Origin: SOIA01 sp964346585
Lineage (GTDB): Bacteria > Acidobacteriota > Aminicenantia > Aminicenantales > Aminicenantaceae
Direction: 5' to 3'
Length of the DNA: 5,749 bases
Assembly (NCBI GenBank): GCA_964346585.1
Contig: CAYFVQ010000077.1
Span: 1 to 5,749 of the forward strand
Positions 1-5,749 of this stretch are shown here, in pieces. The first letter of the stretch is position 1. Each line of letters opens with the position of its first letter. The notes under the pieces are model-generated. The model made no database searches and was not told the DNA's origin. It saw only the letters and a program-made list of their open reading frames with translations. The translations under genes were made by a program, and so were the position numbers.

Positions 1-1293
1 AATGGAAAGGGAAAATTGCAGGAGGACGAGTATCTGTCTGAGCTTTGTCCCTTCTGATTTGGGCATAAGCATCGAGCGAAAGGTTTTCACCGGCTGAAAG
101 CCGGAGAGAAACAGAGCTGGATAGACACCGGAACCGATTCCAGTGACAACCGTTATAATGATGATAATGGTCAGAATTGAAAGTGGAGAATCCAGTAGAA
201 TAAGATGTTTCCCTGTGATGCCATTAAAGGAGGGGAGAAAGAGTCCAACCAGGAAGAAAGCGATAACGAGCGAGATCAGTGATAAGATCAACGACTCTCC
301 GAAGAACTGCATGATGAGCTGAGAACGGTTGGCCCCCACAACTTTCCGAATTCCCACTTCTCTTGCCCTCTTCACGGAGCGGGCGGTAGAGAGATTCATG
401 GAATTGATACATGCAATCAAGAGTATGATAACGCCGATGACGGCATAAAACACAACATTCTTCGTGCTGCTGTTTGCCTCGAATTCTGCCCTAAGGTTAG
501 AGGTGAGGTGGATATCCTCTAATGATTGTACTGAGTACAGACGGTTGTATCTTTTTCCACCTGACTCGTCCTTGATTCTGTTGATTTTCTCCTCGAACTC
601 TATCTTGTTGAAGGAAACTCCTTTGGAGAGGAGAAAATATGTCACGAAATTGGCCATTCCCCAGTGTTGGTAAAGCTTATTTCCATACAGGTCTTCTCTG
701 GCGTTAAAAGAAAAAGGTGCCATCAGATCAAACTTGAGATGAGTGTTTTCTGGAATATCTTCTAAAATACCCGTTACGATGAAATCCCAGGTGTTCTCGA
801 GAGTCATAATCTTTCCCATCGGGTCGTCTTCACCAAAGTATTTCTTGGCTGTTGTTTCTGTCAAAACAATAGAATTCGGGTTGTTCAGGGCTGTTTCGGG
901 ATCTCCTCTGAGGAGAGAGAATGAGAATACCCGAAAAATTGATGGCTCTGCCAAGATGAAACGTTCTTCATAGATTCGCTTTTCAAAGGTGGAGAAAAGC
1001 ACTTTCGAGCGGCGAGTGAAATTGTCAATCAATACTGTCTCTTCAATTTCCGGGAGATTCCGTTTCAAGGCAGGAGCAAGAGGAGAGGCTGATCCGATAT
1101 AATCATCCAATACAATTCTGTAGATCCGATTCGCTTTTTCATGAAAATTTTCATAACTCAGTTCATCGACCACATGGAGGGCAATAAGGAGCGCGCAGCC
1201 TATACCCACCGCAAGCCCGAGGATGTTGATGAATGAGTATGTCCTGTATTTCTTGAGGTTTCTGAATGCAATTTTTATAAAGTTTTTAAGCAT
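1..1293 (-). CDS. FtsX/MacB-like ABC transporter permease, N-terminal half (partial at left edge)
   Basis: Integral-membrane permease subunit of an ABC transporter of the MacB/FtsX type. The family couples cytoplasmic ATP hydrolysis to periplasmic work such as efflux or lipoprotein release; the substrate here is unknown. It starts at the ATG at 1291-1293 behind a strong AGGAGG-type ribosome site at about 1297-1303. The frame is open to base 1, giving 431 codons. Visible order: cytoplasmic start MLKNFIKIAFRNLKKY, first membrane helix about 21-41, a periplasmic MacB_PCD-like domain about 45-275 (KYFGEDDPMGK at 151-161 is typical), then the first FtsX core with helices about 281-297, 333-353 and 371-393. 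The family signature REVGIRKVVGANRSQL lies at 311-326. Residues KLRQILVLLQFSLSI at the edge look like the start of the second half in ~800-residue duplicated FtsX permeases, so about half is probably missing. No ATPase gene is in view. Family confidence is high. Confidence 0.93.
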   Translation of the reverse strand, partial: MLKNFIKIAFRNLKKYRTYSFINILGLAVGIGCALLIALHVVDELSYENFHEKANRIYRIVLDDYIGSASPLAPALKRNLPEIEETVLIDNFTRRSKVLFSTFEKRIYEERFILAEPSIFRVFSFSLLRGDPETALNNPNSIVLTETTAKKYFGEDDPMGKIMTLENTWDFIVTGILEDIPENTHLKFDLMAPFSFNAREDLYGNKLYQHWGMANFVTYFLLSKGVSFNKIEFEEKINRIKDESGGKRYNRLYSVQSLEDIHLTSNLRAEFEANSSTKNVVFYAVIGVIILLIACINSMNLSTARSVKRAREVGIRKVVGANRSQLIMQFFGESLILSLISLVIAFFLVGLFLPSFNGITGKHLILLDSPLSILTIIIIITVVTGIGSGVYPALFLSGFQPVKTFRSMLMPKSEGTKLRQILVLLQFSLSI

Positions 1294-1473
1294 TTCTCCT
1301 CCTTTTCCTTATCTAGTCAAGGGCAGTTTTGTCGGATATTTTTCCTCCTCTGAGAAGTGAGAAGAATGACAAGTCACTTTGTTTGGAGCTCTTACAGACT
1401 TGATCATCCTCACAAATCCTAATTCTATCATTAAACGAAAAAAGATTATTGTTATTTGATGATAGAGCACAGT

Positions 1474-1488
1474 ATTCAGCAGCTGAAT
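1474..1488. repeat. Perfect 7-bp inverted repeat after the minus-strand S41 stop
   Basis: ATTCAGC-A-GCTGAAT is a perfect palindrome with 7-bp arms and a 1-base centre, beginning 3 bp beyond the TGA stop at 1491-1493. As RNA it could form a 6-bp stem with a 3-base loop. It lacks an adjacent U-run (the nearest minus-strand T6 corresponds to 1438-1443, about 30 bases further on), so it is a poor intrinsic terminator. It could be a protein site or a 3' end stabiliser, or chance. The rest of the 1294-1490 gap shows no convincing gene or clear promoter. Confidence 0.4.
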
Positions 1489-1490
1489 TG

Positions 1491-3395
1491 TCATTTGGAT
1501 AGCTTGCTGGTTCTCAGAATTTCCAGAGCTTTTTCCATCTGGGGGTCTCTCCCTTTAACAATATCCTGAGTAGTAAATTCGATCCAGTAATCTGGCTGGA
1601 TGCCGCGCCAGCAGAAGTATATATCGACATTCAGGGTGATTCTCATGGATCCCCCACCTGGAAGGAGCAGCATGCGGCCCATCCCGGTTGCCCCTCCGCT
1701 GGGAAGCCCCACAATTGTGCCTCTTTTGTGATATTTAAAACAGAATGAGAAATCTTCGGCAGCCGAACCGGTGCGGGGGGATATCAAAAGGACAACGGGA
1801 CAAGAGAACTTTTTCTCCGAGGCTGGTTCAATCGGGTAGCCTCCCTTGAACAGACTCAGCAGTCCCAGTGATTGAGTGGATTCTCTCCGGGGGAGACGGG
1901 CCGGATGGTAGGAGAACACATAGTTGTTTAAGGGCTTTTCGATAAAATGGGAGAATATACTGTCTCCAAAGCCGGAGTTGCCGCCGCCGTTTGTCCGGAG
2001 GTCGATAACAACACCTTTGGCTTCTTTCGTGTCTAAATCTTTTATCAATTCAAGGAAATCTTGGTATATGTCGCTTCCATAAAATCTTTTAATGTTGAAG
2101 TAATAAATGTTATCTTTAAGAATCTCGAGTTCAACCAGTTTAATGTTTTTACTTCTACTTTGTTTTTTTACTGTTTTATAGGCATCCCTCTTGAGTGATA
2201 GACGGTAGGTTTTTCCGCTCGGACGAGTTAATTTCACGGAAACATTCGAGTCCTTAATTCCAATGAGTAGCAAATCGGCAATCTTGTAGAATGCGTAAGA
2301 CCGGGGCTTACAATAATAAAAACGCACAATAGGATATGAAGATTTATACTTTTCAATATATTTCTTAACAGCGATACCATCGACAGAAATGATCTCATCA
2401 CCTGGTTTGATTTTCCATTTGAGTTCTTCTTTGTCGACTCGTTCCACCAAAAACCTCTCTCCGGCATACAGCAGCTTGACTCCGCAACCTGAATATTTTC
2501 GGGGAATATCAGGCGGAAAATAGACTATAGTGTGGTTTTCACCTATCTTTCCCACCATTTCTGTCAAAACTTCGTAATATTGGGTTAAATTCTTCGATTC
2601 CAATACGCGCGGAATGTAAGAAGCGGCATGGCTGTTCCAGTCGACAATTTCTGAAAAATCGAGGGATGCATTCCAGTAACGCATCTCTGTCGCTACCATC
2701 ATCAGTCCCTTGATTTTCTCTTCCGCTGTCCCCTCCCAGTTTCTCTGTTTGAGATAGAATTCGTTTTTCAGATTTTTAAAGCGCTCATCCTCAGGATCTT
2801 TTCTTTTTTCCGGGAAATTCTGGCTAAAGTACCAGTCATATGGAAGTACTTGCTTTATGTTTTCAAGAAACTCGTCTTCGTTTCCCGTGAGATTGTTAAT
2901 AAACGCAAGCTCTTTGTATATGGCTTTTTGGTTGATCTTGTGTTTAAATTTATCTTTAAGAAATGCTTCTCTTCGCTCTAAAAACGCTTTGATTATTACT
3001 TCTGCGAGTACTTTGAAGTCTTCATCTTCAACACTGTCCAGTACGTTGTGAATGCTGTTGTAAAGAGTCTGCCTGACAAAATACTTATCCTCCATGGCCT
3101 TTAGGCTGTCTTGGACAATATCCAAGTCTTTTTTCGCCATCCCTGTCCTGAATCTAAGATAATAGCCGAATGCAATATCAGGGTCTGTCGAGATAACTTC
3201 ATGGCATTGCTTCAAAGCGCCATCAAAATCATCTTTTTCGATAAACTGACTCAGGTTTCTCTGGATTTCATTATGCTTGATGTAATCTCCTATTTGCATA
3301 TAATTCCCGTAAAATGATGAAGGCTCTTCCGAAAACAGCAGGAGTGTCATACCGAGAGAGAGAACGAACAGCAGTGAGGCATACATTTTGTTCAT
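1491..3395 (-). CDS. Exported S41 family peptidase with PDZ domain (tricorn/C-terminal protease type)
   Basis: Predicted serine peptidase of family S41, 634 residues, probably periplasmic. The start at 3395 is chosen because an AAGGAG site sits 6 bases upstream and the protein then opens with a signal sequence or anchor (MNKMYASLLFVLSLGMTLLLF); there is no lipobox cysteine. Residues about 40-215 are helical and charged, with a TPR-like stretch near 55-100 (DDFDGALKQCHEVISTDPD). The S41 region follows: GENHT with His288, corresponding to the family's usual DGHT/DGHS; a PDZ-like domain about 303-345 (KPGDEIISVDG); the DLRTNGGG motif at 465-472; GSAAED with nucleophile Ser544; and the C-terminal signature GIQPDYW near 598-604. 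There is no lysine at the CtpA dyad position (KRGTIVGLPSGGATG at 557-571), so a tricorn-like Ser/His arrangement is more likely than a Ser-Lys dyad. It is divergent from the second S41 gene across 143 bp. The substrate cannot be told from sequence. Confidence 0.92.
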   Translation of the reverse strand: MNKMYASLLFVLSLGMTLLLFSEEPSSFYGNYMQIGDYIKHNEIQRNLSQFIEKDDFDGALKQCHEVISTDPDIAFGYYLRFRTGMAKKDLDIVQDSLKAMEDKYFVRQTLYNSIHNVLDSVEDEDFKVLAEVIIKAFLERREAFLKDKFKHKINQKAIYKELAFINNLTGNEDEFLENIKQVLPYDWYFSQNFPEKRKDPEDERFKNLKNEFYLKQRNWEGTAEEKIKGLMMVATEMRYWNASLDFSEIVDWNSHAASYIPRVLESKNLTQYYEVLTEMVGKIGENHTIVYFPPDIPRKYSGCGVKLLYAGERFLVERVDKEELKWKIKPGDEIISVDGIAVKKYIEKYKSSYPIVRFYYCKPRSYAFYKIADLLLIGIKDSNVSVKLTRPSGKTYRLSLKRDAYKTVKKQSRSKNIKLVELEILKDNIYYFNIKRFYGSDIYQDFLELIKDLDTKEAKGVVIDLRTNGGGNSGFGDSIFSHFIEKPLNNYVFSYHPARLPRRESTQSLGLLSLFKGGYPIEPASEKKFSCPVVLLISPRTGSAAEDFSFCFKYHKRGTIVGLPSGGATGMGRMLLLPGGGSMRITLNVDIYFCWRGIQPDYWIEFTTQDIVKGRDPQMEKALEILRTSKLSK

Positions 3396-3401
3396 TTTTT
3401 T

Positions 3402-3407
3402 CTCCTT
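3402..3407 (-). promoter_or_regulatory. Shine-Dalgarno site fixing the minus-strand S41 start
   Basis: AAGGAG on the minus strand lies 6 bases before the ATG at 3393-3395. It decides the start: the frame stays open upstream to an ATG at 3539, but that 48-residue extension has no ribosome site, hides the signal peptide, runs through the palindrome and would overlap the divergent gene's start. Confidence 0.85.
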
Positions 3408-3453
3408 AGGATACAAAATTCCACACTTATTATTATGGGCGAAATGAAGTTTA

Positions 3454-3483
3454 AATCGTCCGAATTCGTGAATTTGGACGATT
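3454..3483. promoter_or_regulatory. 30-bp near-perfect palindrome in the divergent promoter region (candidate operator)
   Basis: Arms 3454-3467 (AATCGTCCGAATTC) and 3470-3483 (GAATTTGGACGATT) are inverted repeats matching at 13 of 14 positions, separated by GT. The single mismatch (G3462 with T3475) would be a G-U pair in RNA. The element lies about midway between two divergent start codons, 58 bp from the minus-strand ATG and 55 bp from the plus-strand ATG. There is no convergent gene end here, so a terminator is unlikely. A site for a dimeric regulator controlling both peptidase genes is the simplest reading. The regulator is unknown. Confidence 0.65.
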
Positions 3484-3504
3484 CTTTTACGATAATTCGT
3501 TAAT
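3463..3504. repeat. Direct repeat of the palindrome core, 31 bp apart
   Basis: AATTCGTGAAT at 3463-3473 (the centre of the palindrome) recurs as AATTCGTTAAT at 3494-3504, matching at 10 of 11 positions. The 31-bp spacing is close to three turns of B-DNA, which would put both copies on the same helix face. The second copy follows or overlaps the candidate -10 of the plus-strand gene. This would fit a second, weaker operator; in AT-rich promoter DNA chance similarity is also possible. Confidence 0.4.
3491..3496 (+). promoter_or_regulatory. Candidate -10 box for the plus-strand S41 gene
   Basis: GATAAT differs from TATAAT at one position and lies 42 bp before the ATG at 3539, a sensible distance for a short leader. 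No good -35 hexamer is visible at 16-18 bp upstream, where the right half of the palindrome lies. The promoter may therefore depend on an activator or use another sigma factor. The opposite strand has an AT-rich stretch near 3428-3436 that might hold the minus-strand -10, but nothing clear enough to call. Confidence 0.3.
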
Positions 3505-3527
3505 CTTCTACTCGTTAGTGAATAAGC

Positions 3528-3532
3528 AGGAG
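3528..3532 (+). promoter_or_regulatory. Shine-Dalgarno site fixing the plus-strand S41 start
   Basis: AGGAG lies 6 bases before the ATG at 3539-3541. A GTG at 3518 is also in frame, but it has no ribosome site of its own and its 7 extra codons contain this one, so 3539 is preferred. Confidence 0.82.
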
Positions 3533-3538
3533 ATAACA

Positions 3539-5266
3539 ATGGTCGCGAGAAGAATATCTAGATTTAAACAATTTCCAGCAAATTTATTAGCCTTAACAGC
3601 CATCATTCTGTTTTTTGCTGCCCATGCCTCTCTACATGGACAGGATATATCACCAGAGATACGGCTGTTCTCCAAAAAAGAGATTTATCAGGATATTCGG
3701 TATTTATTGAATTTGATACAGGATGTCCATCCTGATCCTTATTCCGGATTTGGGGGGAGAGTGCCTTTTCAACTCGAAGCGCAGCGGATCATGAGCAGCA
3801 TTCCGGATGAAGGCTTAAGCAGCCAGGATCTGTATAACCTTCTGAGACCATTTTTTGGAAAGATAGAAGATGGCCATAGCCACATCTTTAATCCCGGGCA
3901 GCATTCCGGCCGGACAGAAAATTTATACCTGCCTGTCTATTTCAGCGTTGCCAATGACGCTATCTTTATCTCTCAAGCACACAAGTCTTACCGGGATTTG
4001 ATCGGATGCCGACTCATAGAAGTGAATGGAAAATCATTAGCCGAATTAAGGGAAGCCTCGAGAAATATTTTTCCTGCTGAAAACATATTTTCGGCTTCAA
4101 GGTGGTTGATTCGTTTGCTTGTTTCTAACCGCACCATCGGACTCCTTGTCCCTGATGTGAAAGATGAGGTTCATCTCTTATTACTCAAACCGACAGGTAA
4201 AGAGATTCGCCGCTCTTTGGCATTCTCAATGTCAAGAAATGTTTGGGGATCAAAGGACTGGATATTTAAACGATGGGATGAGCTTCCAGTGAATGACTTA
4301 CCGTTTTATTCCCATTTCTGGATAGACCGGAACACTGCTTACCTCAGGATAAAGACTGTCATGGCTCGGGAAGCGTTCGAAATCATGAAAGCGAATAAGA
4401 GATCGGATCTTGATTCGAGGCTGGAAAGCTTTTATAAAAACACTTTGAAAAAATCAAAACCTGGCAGCCTGGATGATGCGATTGCTGGAGTTCCCTCTCT
4501 TACAGAAACAGTATCACGCCTTCTCAATGAAATGAAGCGGCTTCGGATGAAACACCTCGTCATTGATTTAAAAAGCAACGACGGGGGCTGGTCAGCCATC
4601 ACCAAGCCGATGTTCTACATGCTTTTCGGCGACAAGTTTTTTTCAGAAGATTCGGTGCAGTTTGCGACACGTATCTCCGAAAAATATCTGGAACTTTTCC
4701 AATTGGATCTGAAATCCCTCAGCAAGGATGATAACAAAGACTATGAGCTGGGTGATCTTCGTTCCAAAGGACTATCAACAAAAAAGACAGGACAGGAACG
4801 GCGTAAAGAATATATTTCGGATTTGCGTCAGGATAATCTTAGTTTTCTGGCTTTTATAGAGAATCTGAACGGAATTCCTTTATACACGCCTGAAGTCTAT
4901 GTCATAACCGATACTGGCACATTCAGTGCTGCCTTTGACATGATGTTTCACCTGTGGAGAATGGGAGCAAAGATTGTCGGAATCCCACCCAGCCAATCTC
5001 CTAAGACATTTGTCGATCCATCACCCTGTGAACTGCCAAATACTAAACTGGTTGTTTCCATATCCCGAACCTCGGTTGTCTACAAAGGGGCACCGGAAGT
5101 CAATCGTGTTTTTCAGATAGATTACCCCATGAATTGGTCAGACTTCCATAGATACAACTTCGATCGGCACAGCGAAGTCTTATACGTTCTCGATTTGATT
5201 CAGGGGTTTTTTCCTGAATTCGCTAGGAGTCATTCCGGTTTTCTTCTTAAAGAAATCATTGAATAA
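3539..5266 (+). CDS. Exported S41 family peptidase, second subfamily without a clear PDZ domain
   Basis: Predicted S41 serine peptidase or peptidase-like protein, 575 residues. The N-terminus is basic (MVARRISRFK) followed by a hydrophobic segment at about 14-30 and likely cleavage near the alanines before SLHGQD, so it is probably exported to the periplasm. Motifs in order: EDGHSH at 110-115 with candidate catalytic His113; a region at about 128-230 with IGCRLIEVNGKSL, resembling the end of a degenerate PDZ; DLKSNDGG at 343-350, equivalent to DLRxNGGG; and TFSAAFDM at 461-468 with nucleophile Ser463. The acid that usually follows in SAAE is phenylalanine here. Glu498 in the CELPN stretch is a possible fourth catalytic residue (inference). 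Conserved-looking sequence ends around LYVLDLI (548-554); the last 21 residues read across the antisense of the AraC fragment. It shares its upstream region with the divergent S41 gene but is only a distant relative. The substrate is unknown. Confidence 0.9.
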   Translation: MVARRISRFKQFPANLLALTAIILFFAAHASLHGQDISPEIRLFSKKEIYQDIRYLLNLIQDVHPDPYSGFGGRVPFQLEAQRIMSSIPDEGLSSQDLYNLLRPFFGKIEDGHSHIFNPGQHSGRTENLYLPVYFSVANDAIFISQAHKSYRDLIGCRLIEVNGKSLAELREASRNIFPAENIFSASRWLIRLLVSNRTIGLLVPDVKDEVHLLLLKPTGKEIRRSLAFSMSRNVWGSKDWIFKRWDELPVNDLPFYSHFWIDRNTAYLRIKTVMAREAFEIMKANKRSDLDSRLESFYKNTLKKSKPGSLDDAIAGVPSLTETVSRLLNEMKRLRMKHLVIDLKSNDGGWSAITKPMFYMLFGDKFFSEDSVQFATRISEKYLELFQLDLKSLSKDDNKDYELGDLRSKGLSTKKTGQERRKEYISDLRQDNLSFLAFIENLNGIPLYTPEVYVITDTGTFSAAFDMMFHLWRMGAKIVGIPPSQSPKTFVDPSPCELPNTKLVVSISRTSVVYKGAPEVNRVFQIDYPMNWSDFHRYNFDRHSEVLYVLDLIQGFFPEFARSHSGFLLKEIIE

Positions 5267-5482
5267 AGATTTGGAATTGAAGCCCCCACTAAGAGAAATA
5301 TTGAGTATTGTCTTGTCTTTGTCTGCTAGATCATACAGCTTATGATTGGCCTCATGGATTCTGTAGTCGCTTATGAAGTCAAAAGAAATCTGATTGAAAC
5401 CAACATTGATGACTTGAGATAAATGCCGGGCAGGTATGGAGACTATTTCGTCCAGATTATCCAGGTTCAATCCAGGACAATT
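5180..5482 (-). pseudogene. AraC-family regulator remnant: DNA-binding domain only
   Basis: The 100 codons from 5482 to a TAA at 5180-5182 encode an almost complete AraC-type double helix-turn-helix domain. The first HTH contains SIPARHLSQVINVGFNQ, the linking helix contains FISDYRIHEAN, and the second HTH contains GGFNSKSLFNDFFKKKTG followed by MTPSEFRKK, which is characteristic of the family. The frame begins right after an in-frame TAG at 5483-5485. The only possible start is a TTG at 5468-5470 with no ribosome site, and the N-terminal sensor or membrane domain normally preceding this domain is missing. Only 42 bp separate it from the thioredoxin-like gene's stop, leaving no room for it. 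The last 8 codons after RKK are antisense to the S41 gene, and the overlap is 87 bp. Most likely a deletion remnant; a minimal HTH-only regulator is possible but less likely. Confidence 0.75.
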
Positions 5483-5524
5483 CTAGCACATCATCTGTAC
5501 TGATATTAGGGGAGCAGGTCACTA

Positions 5525-5749
5525 CTATGATTCATTACCAACTAATTTTTGAATTAGCTCTTCAATTTCTTTAAGTGATTCGTTGCTCAATCCTTTTGAA
5601 ACATATCGAACATAGCCGCGCCGATCGATTAGCACGATTGTAGGAGTACTCGTAATTCCATAATCAGGGTTGAAAACACTTTTTTCCGAAAGTCCAACCG
5701 GGAATTTTACATTATATTTTGCTAGTAATTTTTCAATGAATTCCATTTC
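5525..5749 (-). CDS. Thioredoxin-like (TlpA/ResA/AhpC-TSA type) protein, C-terminal part (partial at right edge)
   Basis: The visible 74 codons match the C-terminal half of a thioredoxin-fold protein of the TlpA/ResA type. An amphipathic helix (MEFIEKLLAKYNVKFPVGL) leads to DYGITSTPTIVLIDRRGYVR, where the Pro at about 5642-5644 is the cis-proline characteristic of the fold and IDRRG is the usual beta-turn. A C-terminal helix (LKEIEELIQKLVGN) ends the protein. The redox CxxC motif, if present, and any signal peptide lie beyond the right edge, so thiol-disulfide activity cannot be confirmed. The ATG at 5744-5746 is unlikely to be the start because the frame continues with a Glu codon to the edge and the protein would lack half the fold. 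The gene ends in three consecutive in-frame stops (TAG TAG TGA, 5527 down to 5519). It is on the same strand and in the same frame as the AraC remnant downstream. Confidence 0.82.
   Translation of the reverse strand, partial: EMEFIEKLLAKYNVKFPVGLSEKSVFNPDYGITSTPTIVLIDRRGYVRYVSKGLSNESLKEIEELIQKLVGNES

Noticed and set aside
224..973. Small open frames opposite or out of frame with the permease (224-412 minus, 464-673 plus, 743-973 plus)
   Set aside because: They overlap the well-supported permease frame, have no recognisable domains and are ordinary shadows of a long gene.
1309..1494. A 61-codon minus-strand reading frame whose ATG overlaps the S41 stop as ATGA
   Set aside because: The overlap could suggest translational coupling, but there is no ribosome site, the product has no recognisable domain or normal protein character, and it ends just before the permease ribosome site. 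A chance frame in the gap is more likely.
2234..3317. Small open frames inside the minus-strand S41 gene (2234-2467 minus, 2857-3051 plus, 3111-3317 plus)
   Set aside because: They overlap confirmed coding sequence in other frames and show no domain, start signal or independent support.
3454..3483. The palindrome as a rho-independent terminator
   Set aside because: It sits between divergent gene starts where no transcript should end, and neither side has a clean run of T directly after the stem.
3518..3538. GTG start for the plus-strand S41 gene
   Set aside because: It has no Shine-Dalgarno of its own, and the strong AGGAG lies within the extension at the right distance from the ATG at 3539.
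3396..3539. N-terminal extension of the minus-strand S41 protein to an ATG at 3539
   Set aside because: It would place 48 residues in front of a clear signal sequence, lacks a ribosome site, and runs through the palindrome and divergent promoter.
5483..5485. Read-through or recoding of the TAG before the AraC domain
   Set aside because: No recoding signal is visible, there is no ribosome site before the upstream ATG codons, and TAG appears to be used as a normal stop at 5525-5527. Truncation explains it more simply.

Overview
The window looks like chromosomal DNA from a Gram-negative-type bacterium of moderate GC content (low-to-mid 40s percent, judged by eye). The FtsX-like permease and the two S41 peptidases resemble families that are abundant in Bacteroidota and in Acidobacteriota/Aminicenantes-like lineages. 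This placement is inferred from protein style only; there is no rRNA or other phylogenetic marker here.

Layout from left to right. (1) 1-1293, minus strand: the first 431 codons of a MacB/FtsX-type ABC transporter permease, whose C-terminal half lies beyond the left edge. (2) 1294-1490: a 197-bp non-coding gap holding a short perfect palindrome just after the next gene's stop. (3) 1491-3395, minus strand: a 634-residue exported S41 peptidase with an N-terminal helical region, a PDZ domain and a tricorn-type catalytic domain. (4) 3396-3538: a 143-bp divergent promoter region with a 30-bp near-perfect palindrome, part of which is repeated 31 bp away. (5) 3539-5266, plus strand: a second, 575-residue exported S41 peptidase of a different subfamily with no obvious PDZ domain. 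(6) 5180-5482, minus strand: the DNA-binding domain of an AraC-family regulator without its N-terminal part, overlapping the peptidase gene tail to tail. (7) 5525-5749, minus strand: the C-terminal half of a thioredoxin-like (TlpA/ResA-type) protein that enters from the right edge.

The main unit is the back-to-back pair of S41 peptidases sharing one control region. Both have N-terminal export signals and probably act in the periplasm or at the envelope. The palindrome between them is a good candidate operator. The permease lies downstream of the minus-strand peptidase on the same strand and could be co-transcribed with it or start separately. The right end looks like a genomic scar: an AraC remnant squeezed between the second peptidase and the thioredoxin-like gene, with the ends of the peptidase and AraC reading frames running into each other. 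I see no CRISPR array, tRNA, rRNA, transposase or other defence or mobile element. The most unusual parts are the divergent palindrome and the AraC/S41 junction.
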